The notes beneath the pieces were generated by a model. It had not been told where the DNA came from. It was given only the letters and a program-made list of their open reading frames with translations, and made no database searches. 64,000 nucleotides of DNA from NCBI GenBank assembly GCA_009667805.1, contig CM019066.1, positions 330,330,619 through 330,394,618 on the forward strand, given 5' to 3'. The translations under genes and the position numbers were made by a program. Shown here piece by piece: positions 1 through 64,000 of this stretch (position 1 is its first letter; every line of letters begins with the position of its first letter). The DNA comes from Leptobrachium leishanense. Its lineage: Eukaryota > Chordata > Amphibia > Anura > Megophryidae.

Positions 1-1267
1 CACTGCACTTGCTTGGATTGACTCCTATTTATCCAACAGGTCCTTCTGTGTGTCCTTTGCTGGTAACTCCTCCTCCTCATTGCCTCTATCTGTTGGTGTA
101 CCTCAACGCTCTGTCCTTGGTCCTCTGCTCTTTTCCATCTACACCTCCTCCCTGGGCAAAATCATCAACAGCTTTGGCTTTAATTACCACCTCTACGCTG
201 ATGACACTCAGATCTACCTCTCTACCCCTGATCTCTCTCCCCCTGTCCTTTCCAAAGTCAGTGACTGTTTATCTGGCATCTCCTCCTGGATGGCCTCCCA
301 CCACCTAAAGATCAACATGTCAAAGACTGAGCTCCTACTTATTCCTCCCTCTAATGCCGCCCCACCTCCTGACTTCTCGATCACGGTGGAGGGTATCACC
401 ATCTCCCCATCAAACCAAGTTCGCTGTCTTGGAGTTACACTTGACTCTGCTCTTTCCTTCATCCCCCACATCAAGTCTCTTTCCTCCTCCTGCCGATACC
501 AACTGCGTAATATTTACAGAATTCGGCCATTTCTTACCGCTGTCGCCACAAAACAACTCATACACGCCCTGGTAATCTCGCCGCCTCGACTTTGACAATA
601 CTCTCTTATCTGGCCTCCCTCTGTCCCACCTCTCCCCCCTACAATCCATCCTGAACGCCTCCGCCAGGCCAATTCACCTCACCCGCCGCTCTGTCTCTGC
701 CGCTCCCCTCTGCGAGTCCCTTCACTGGCTCCCCATCCACTGCAGAATTAAGTTCAAAATCCTTATCCTTACCTACAAAAGCCTCACTAACTCAGCTTCC
801 CACTACCTGTCCTCACTAATCACCAAATACACCCCAGCCCGCTCCCTAAGGTCAAACAGTGACCTGCGCCTAGCTTCTCCCCGCATCACCTCTTCCCATG
901 ATAGACTGCAGGATTTCTCACGCGCAGCCCCCACTCTCTGGAACGCTCTCCCTCGTACTGTCAGACTTTCCCCTAACTTCTCTTCCTTCAAACGCTCCCT
1001 GAAAACATTCCTATTTAGGGAAGCCTACCACCCAACTCACTGACGCAACCATCAATCACTCTCACCTTACAGTCCTCTCCTCCTGTTTCCAACCCCAACC
1101 CTCCCAGATTGTGAGCTCCTACGGGAATAGGGCCCTCATCTCCTCCTGTACTGTTTGTCAAATGTTGTTCAATGTATTGTAACCCTGTCTATACTGTGCT
1201 TATTGTACAGCGCTGCGGAATATACTGGCGCTTTATAAATAAAGAATAATAATAATAATAATAATAA
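1..1267 (+). pseudogene. L2/CR1-like LINE, 3' part (reverse transcriptase end, 3' tail)
   Basis: The remnant starts inside the reverse transcriptase. [20 protein letters not shown] and [12 protein letters not shown] hold the catalytic YADD. The frame is lost near 590, where an open frame ends at 595. It resumes in another frame with the usual C-terminal pattern (LHWLPIHCRIKFKILILTYK, then WNALPRTVR and FKRSLKTFLF) to a stop near 1043. The 3' tail is AGCGCTGCGGAATATACTGG followed by GCGCTTTATAAATAA, ending in an (AAT)n run. The element is 5' truncated by the window or by insertion, and is not functional. Confidence 0.8.
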
Positions 1268-1779
1268 AAAGGTGGAATAAAAGCTTATTTTCACCCAGCA
1301 TCATGCAGATTTGCACTTTTGAACATGTCTATTAGAAAAATCTGATCTTCTTTTAAAAAAAAGATTTCTCTTATTCCTTCTGGTTTTTTCCCTGATAATT
1401 CATTTCGCAAAACCTTTCAGCATTTTTATTTTTTATCCCCACATCGATAAATTTGAGTTTAATGGTAATATTGGATATATTGATTTTAAAGTATAGCTTC
1501 AAGAGCTGGTATTTGATGCAAATGTTTATCAGGAATCTAAATTGGGTTAAGCCCAAATTTAAATCTCCCCAATTTAAAAATGACAGAAAAAAGGTGCCGA
1601 TTTTGCCTATTGTTCCAAATTAATTCAAGGCCTTGGGCAGGTATTGTACGTAAGATCCAAGGCTATCTTGCGGCAAATGAATAATGCAGTAGATGTACTT
1701 AGTAATGCTCAGCATAAACACATTATATTGATTTTTGTTTCTTAAAAAGTCGGCAAATTTGGCCCTCCAGATGTTTTGA
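1268..1779. other. Intron without recognised feature
   Basis: AT-rich intron sequence. The short stretch 1755-1787 (GGCCCTCCAGATGTTTTGAA) resembles the end of the hAT-type MITEs seen elsewhere and may be a cut remnant. No conserved frame is visible. Confidence 0.4.
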
Positions 1780-1787
1780 ACTGCATT

Positions 1788-3015
1788 CAGTGGTGTATTT
1801 AGGTTTTGTGCTGCCCTAGGCCTCACTAAATTTGTGCACCCCTAATTTAAATTTGACACACCCCTTCACGTCAAGACCACACCTCTTCCTGTTTAAACAC
1901 CACCCTTCCTCTTTAGGTTCCACGTTTTCCCCTTAGAGCTCCGCCTCATCCTCTCTGTATATTAAAAGTGGATGCCAAGTGCCTATGTGTATATTTTGTA
2001 TATCATTTCAAATGCTGTATCTATTCTTTTAATAGGTAAAATAATGAAATGTGTAAATTAAACCATTTTTACAAAGATCAGTCATGCATGTCAAGTATAC
2101 TGGGTCACAGCCGCTCTCATTGGTTACTCCTATACACCGCACATTACTGTGGAGCTCTGTGACACCCTCAAATCCTAAAAAAATAACCCAGTTTAAAGAG
2201 TTTTTTTTTTCCACCAGGTTTAATTTTTTTTATTATTATTATTGCTACCGGGCCTCTACTAAATGTCCACCAGGTGGCACCAAACACTTAAAACAGATAT
2301 GGGAGGGGAAGGGAGATCGGGAGCCAAGTGGAGTCCCGGGGACAGACACGTGCTGCAGTCGCAAGAACTACGATGCTAACTGCCGGGTGTGAGAGCACGC
2401 AGGAGGGGTGCCGGGGCCCTAGATTGAGAGAGCAACAAAGGAGCAGGTAAAAGCATGGAGCGTGGCAAGGGAGACCGGGGCAGAGCCACGTGATCTCCGG
2501 CTCGCAGCGGGGGCCTCTTTGCAGGGCAGGATCCCGGGGATTGCTAGGAAAGGGCTCCTGTTAGGGGAGAGGCCAGTAACTCCTACGGGGGACTGAGATG
2601 CCTGAGAGGATCCCGGAGGGCAGGATGCCACGTACCTGGTTATGGATGGGCTGCGCCGGCTGATACAAACGGGAGCCACACACGAGGGAGGGAGCCAGAA
2701 TGCGCCGCTAAAGGTAGCCGAGATGCAGGGTGGGTGGACGCGTGGAGGGCTGTGAGAACTCCCTTCTCCTTGATCAATGTGGTAGCCGGGGCTGCAGCCA
2801 GATTTGAAATCTCCTGCTAGCCCCGGCCCCGGCAAAACGTGGTTTGTTCCTATTGGTATCAGCAGAGGCGGCGGCGTATTAATTGCAGCACACGCATCCA
2901 ACAGCCTTGAGGAACCTGCTGGGGCGGCGCTTTTGATGCAGAGGGCTGCTTTTTTTGCCGCCCCACGGAAAATGCTGCCCTAGGCCTTGGTGGCCTAGGC
3001 CAAAATACAGCACTG
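1788..3015. mobile_element. Non-autonomous hAT-type element, 1.2 kb
   Basis: Terminal inverted repeats CAGTGGTGTATTT and AAATACAGCACTG are flanked by a perfect 8-bp duplication ACTGCATT (1780-1787 and 3016-3023). CTGCCCTAGGCC motifs lie just inside both ends. The middle (about 2270-2900) is GC-rich, and I see no transposase. The 160-residue minus-strand open frame inside it shows no family I know. Confidence 0.8.
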
Positions 3016-3070
3016 ACTGCATTGTGCGTTATTTTCAGCCTCTCCTCAGGTTGGCTAAAGAGGTTATTTG

Positions 3071-3107
3071 GAGAGCACTGAAATGTCACTGACATTTCAG
3101 TGCTCTC
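3071..3107. repeat. Perfect 18-bp inverted repeat with 1-nt centre
   Basis: GAGAGCACTGAAATGTCA, then C, then the exact reverse complement. It marks the left side of the GGGTTATTCA-type repeat that covers 3108-4698. Confidence 0.85.
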
Positions 3108-3540
3108 TATCTCGTTCCCCCGCACTTCTGGGAATCAAATTCCCTGACCCTGCAGTGAATTCAGCTTTCACCGCAGGGTCCCTGAAGTGCAGAAAACAAC
3201 CGCAGATATTTTCCGAAATATCAGGCCAATCTGAAACCCACCAAACCTACCCAACGATCTGCCGAACACAGCGCCGACCATCCCCTGGAAAAAGCCGACA
3301 AGTTGACGAACGGGTTAAAATAGACAAAACGATTGAAACTTAAGAAATTCAAACACTCTCTGCAATAAAACTACTGGATGAAAATGTCTGGAATTAACAT
3401 ATAAGATCCTATGAATAATAATAAAAAGATCTGTTAAAGATAGGGATGCACCGATACCTATACTTTACTTTTATTGTCATGTGACGCTTTTCAATAAGAA
3501 CAGTGTATAATAATTATATATATTTATTTTGCCCCCCTGC

Positions 3541-3795
3541 GTTCTCGCTCCTCTGCCAGGCTCTCCTGTGGGTACTGTTCAGTGTTCATCCTTTGAGCGG
3601 CTGCTAGAAAAGGGCTGTAGCCTGGCTGCTCGTTGGGAACCACAAGGGCACAAGTCGCGGTCTCGCGAGATCCCGGAGTTCACGAGATCGCGGCTGGTGG
3701 ATCCCAACGAGCGACACAAGCTACAGCCCTTTTCAGGCGGCCGCTCGAAGGATGAACAGTACCCACAGGAGAGCCTGGCAGAGGGGAGAGAACAA
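3541..3795. repeat. Long foldback, arms about 110 bp
   Basis: The left arm (GCCAGGCTCTCCTGTGGGTA, CATCCTTTGAGCGGC, AAAAGGGCTGTAGC) is matched in reverse complement by the right arm (GCTACAGCCCTTTT, GCCGCTCGAAGGATG, TACCCACAGGAGAGCCTGGC). The two arms meet at a GC-rich centre around 3665 with GATCTCGCGAGA-like words. Confidence 0.85.
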
Positions 3796-3895
3796 ACTGC
3801 CAGATGGAAGCCGGCAAGCCAGCTCAGCGCTGGCTTCCGGTATCGGGGGCATCTGCATGAGTACAAAGTACTCGTGCAGATCCCGGTATCTCTAA

Positions 3896-4285
3896 CCTCC
3901 CTGATGGTTTTCCCGAGTGTGGCTCGGGGTTAACTTTTTGTACCGAAAGCGCTATCCCCGAGCCACACTCGGGCTGGATACTTACATGTCCTGCGCTCCC
4001 TCGCTGATCCCCGCAGTCTCCTCCAGCCGCTCGCAACGTGACACTGCCTGGATCTCTTCTTGTGAGGAGTGAACCAGGAAGTGTGACATCGTGATCGGCT
4101 GCAGTGTGACTGCGGGGACAGCGAGGGAGCGCAGGACATGTAAGTATCGGCCCGAGTGTGGCTCGGGGATACCGCTTTCAGTATTGAAAGTTAACCCCCG
4201 AGCCACACTTACACCGCTAGGGGGCCAGAATAAATTGGACCGATTCTGACATATAAAATATGTCAGAATCAGACCGCCAGGGAGG
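3896..4285. mobile_element. Non-autonomous piggyBac-type element
   Basis: The ends read CCTCCCTGATGGT and ACCGCCAGGGAGG. The right flank is TTAA (4286-4289) and the left flank is CTAA (3892-3895), one base off. Inside are further inverted pairs: CCGAGTGTGGCTCGGGG with its complement, and ACATGTCCTGCGCTCCCTCG with its complement. Confidence 0.7.
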
Positions 4286-4685
4286 TTAAAGATATTTAAA
4301 AAAAAATTGGAAAAAATGTTTTGCTTAAAAATGCTAAAACAAACAATAACTTTTTGCTGCAGATTAAAAGAATAAACGGTTTATTAGATATTGGATAAAA
4401 ACGGGATTATTTTTAACATTGAAACCTATGGGATCTGCCTGATTAAACCTGCCGAATGAAATCACGTAAAATCAAGGCATCTCTCTGACATTTCACTGAT
4501 CGGTGTCTTTGAATAGATTAACCATTGCTTCTCTATGGGGATTTCACTGCTGTCGAACAGCACTGTATTTCTCTGGCAATTCGCCAAAATTTGCCGAACT
4601 GCCTGATTTCTGAATGGCCACGAAATTGCACCGTGTGGGGAAATTCCCTGTTCGGTGCAATTTCGGGGGCAGTTCAGCTTTCTGA

Positions 4686-62608
<57,923 letters not shown>

Positions 62609-63182
62609 GTAATAACGCGACCTCACGGCAAAGAGTTCATGTATTTTTCTCGCGTGCAGGTCCTCGATCAATAACACGGTTAAGGGCATGTTAAGAATAC
62701 AGGGGTAATAGCACTATACTGATATTTTTATTTTTTATTATTGTTGGTTATTGCAGTTTCCTCATCCGGTCATAATTGGCTGTAAAAGGTAGGTTATAAA
62801 AAAAAAGGTATATTGAGAAAAAAATATCTCCCTGTACTTTATGTGTGACTAATTTATGTGCTAGAAGCTCACACTAGTTAACCATTGGTCCTGGAATAGG
62901 TTATTTATTCCAGCAGCGTTTTTATTAAAAATAACATTCGCGCGATACAGTCGCTGCTGATAAACCTTCAATATCTGGCATGTCCAAGGGTGTTGAAGAA
63001 GTTCTGATCAGTGTGGCTCCTGACAAGATTAGCTGCTCAGGTGTCCCCCTTATTGCTGATGGTCTTATTAAGCTTGGGCACTTTTGATCTGAAGCAATGG
63101 CCTCTGCATGGGGCAGTTTTGTAAGCGTCACCACATTGAAGAGCTTCGCTCTCAACGTCCGCTTTAGCTTCCACATGATATT
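62609..63182. other. Intron after exon 21, with an unassigned open stretch
   Basis: A minus-strand frame of 83 codons (63176-62925) and a plus-strand frame over the same bases are both open. GC content and codon pattern look more protein-like than the surroundings, but I cannot assign a family. Confidence 0.3.
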
Positions 63183-63186
63183 TTAA

Positions 63187-63259
63187 CCCCCTTAAGGACC
63201 GAGGGTCTTTAAAGTCAATGCTTTTATGACGGAACAGTCCGTCATTGGTCCTTAAGGGG
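63187..63259. mobile_element. piggyBac-type MITE, 73 bp
   Basis: CCCCCTTAAGGACCGAGGG and ATTGGTCCTTAAGGGG are inverted ends flanked by TTAA on both sides (63183-63186, 63260-63263). Confidence 0.8.
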
Positions 63260-63516
63260 TTAATGTAGTCATTAAAGGGTTTATACTGGGGAAATAGTGG
63301 TGATGTGAGAAAACCGAGAGGTAATGTAAAATGTTAAATCTCAAATCATGGAAAGAACTTCTCCGGGATGGACATGTTATTCTGAAGAACAGGTAGAAGG
63401 CTTAAAAATGGGCAGAAGTGATTCCCACATTGACATTTTTGTGCCTTTTGCAACCAATTTCTTCGGAAGCTTTTGTATAAAACCAAGAAAAAAAACGGAT
63501 TAAATTTGGTTTAAAC

Positions 63517-63699
63517 CAGTGTTTCCCAAACCTGTCCTCAGGACCCTCAACCAGGCCAGATTTTGCAGATCACCTTGGGGAAATACAGCCTGAATCCTGC
63601 AATCACTGAGCAGCAAATCATATCACCTGTGCTGTGCTTCAGATATCTGACAAACCTGGCGAGGCGGAGGGTCCCAAGGACAGGTTTGGGGAAGCACTG
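63517..63699. mobile_element. hAT-type MITE, 183 bp
   Basis: Ends CAGTGTTTCCCAAACCTGTC and GACAGGTTTGGGGAAGCACT (then G), with flanks GTTTAAAC and GTTTAAAT (7 of 8). Confidence 0.85.
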
Positions 63700-63707
63700 G
63701 TTTAAAT

Positions 63708-64000
63708 GAATCAAGATGAAAATATTGATCTTATTGATGCTGTTCTATTACAATTTACAAATTCGTACACGACTTTCACTGTAAACCGTGTGAGGGATAC
63801 GAATGGCTGTTGCCCAGCTCTGCATTAAATGATCGAAGATCAGAGTTGTTAAGGTGGGTGGGGGTTGTTTTTGTGATTTCTTTTTTGTTTTTCCTTTTTT
63901 TTGTGTCCATTGACATTAAAAAGGGGGAGTCTGCCTTGGCACCATTATATTTATTATATAATTTTGCTCTAAAAATGCCATTTCGTAATTGTTTCTTGGA
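63708..64000. other. Intron, end of window, nothing recognised
   Basis: T-rich tracts near 63878-63905. No exon found. Confidence 0.4.

Noticed and set aside
2419..2901. 160-codon minus-strand frame as a gene
   Set aside because: It lies inside a hAT-type element with perfect 8-bp duplication, is GC-rich, and has no recognisable domain or splice signals.

Overview
The window is vertebrate nuclear DNA, and everything in it is the inside of one plus-strand gene: EPRS1, the bifunctional glutamyl-prolyl-tRNA synthetase. Twenty-one coding exons lie between 4841 and 62608. They join with consistent splice phases into about 1,144 codons. They run from the second half of the GluRS catalytic domain, through the GluRS anticodon-binding domain, a linker of tandem WHEP repeats and the ProRS catalytic core, into the ProRS anticodon-binding domain. 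The GST-like N-terminus and the first half of the GluRS core lie before the window. The C-terminal zinc-binding part lies after it. The linker carries five WHEP repeats, where the human protein has three. One of the extra repeats comes from a recent in-frame tandem duplication of a single exon (27537-27758 and 28739-28960).

The repeat content fits an amphibian, most likely a frog. Introns are long and filled with L2/CR1-like and L1-like LINEs, a tRNA-derived SINE, Penelope-like elements with hammerhead-ribozyme-like motifs, Tc1/mariner elements, many short hAT-type elements with 8-bp target duplications, piggyBac-type elements with TTAA ends, a DIRS-like structure and an endogenous retrovirus. 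The species call is an inference from these families and was not tested by alignment.

Layout. 1-4840: intron with an L2-like LINE 3' end, a 1.2-kb hAT-type element and foldback elements. 4841-7194: exons 1-3. 7195-18203: an 11-kb intron with a three-deep transposon nest and a CR1-like LINE interrupted by a SINE. 18204-22672: exons 4-8, with a nearly intact Tc1 transposon between exons 7 and 8. 22673-26350: an intron holding two head-to-head Penelope-like fragments. 26351-31098: WHEP exons 9-13. 31099-47749: a 16.7-kb intron. It holds a Harbinger-type TIR pair 13 kb apart, a DIRS-like element inside that pair, large 33-bp minisatellites and a 7.7-kb provirus. The provirus has almost identical LTRs, broken gag and pol, and an opioid-growth-factor-receptor (OGFr) domain where the integrase core should be. 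A further 35/50-bp minisatellite follows. 47750-52378: exons 14-18. 52379-58646: an intron with a CR1-like LINE end, a hAT-type element whose interior has become a 1.9-kb G-rich minisatellite, a SINE and a decayed Tc1 element. 58647-64000: exons 19-21, a 1.4-kb palindromic retro-insertion with a 15-bp target duplication, and small MITEs.

The most notable points are the WHEP expansion with an internal molecular clock (a MITE present in only one duplicate), the OGFr domain inside the provirus, the ribozyme-bearing Penelope elements, and the recurring growth of minisatellites inside transposons.
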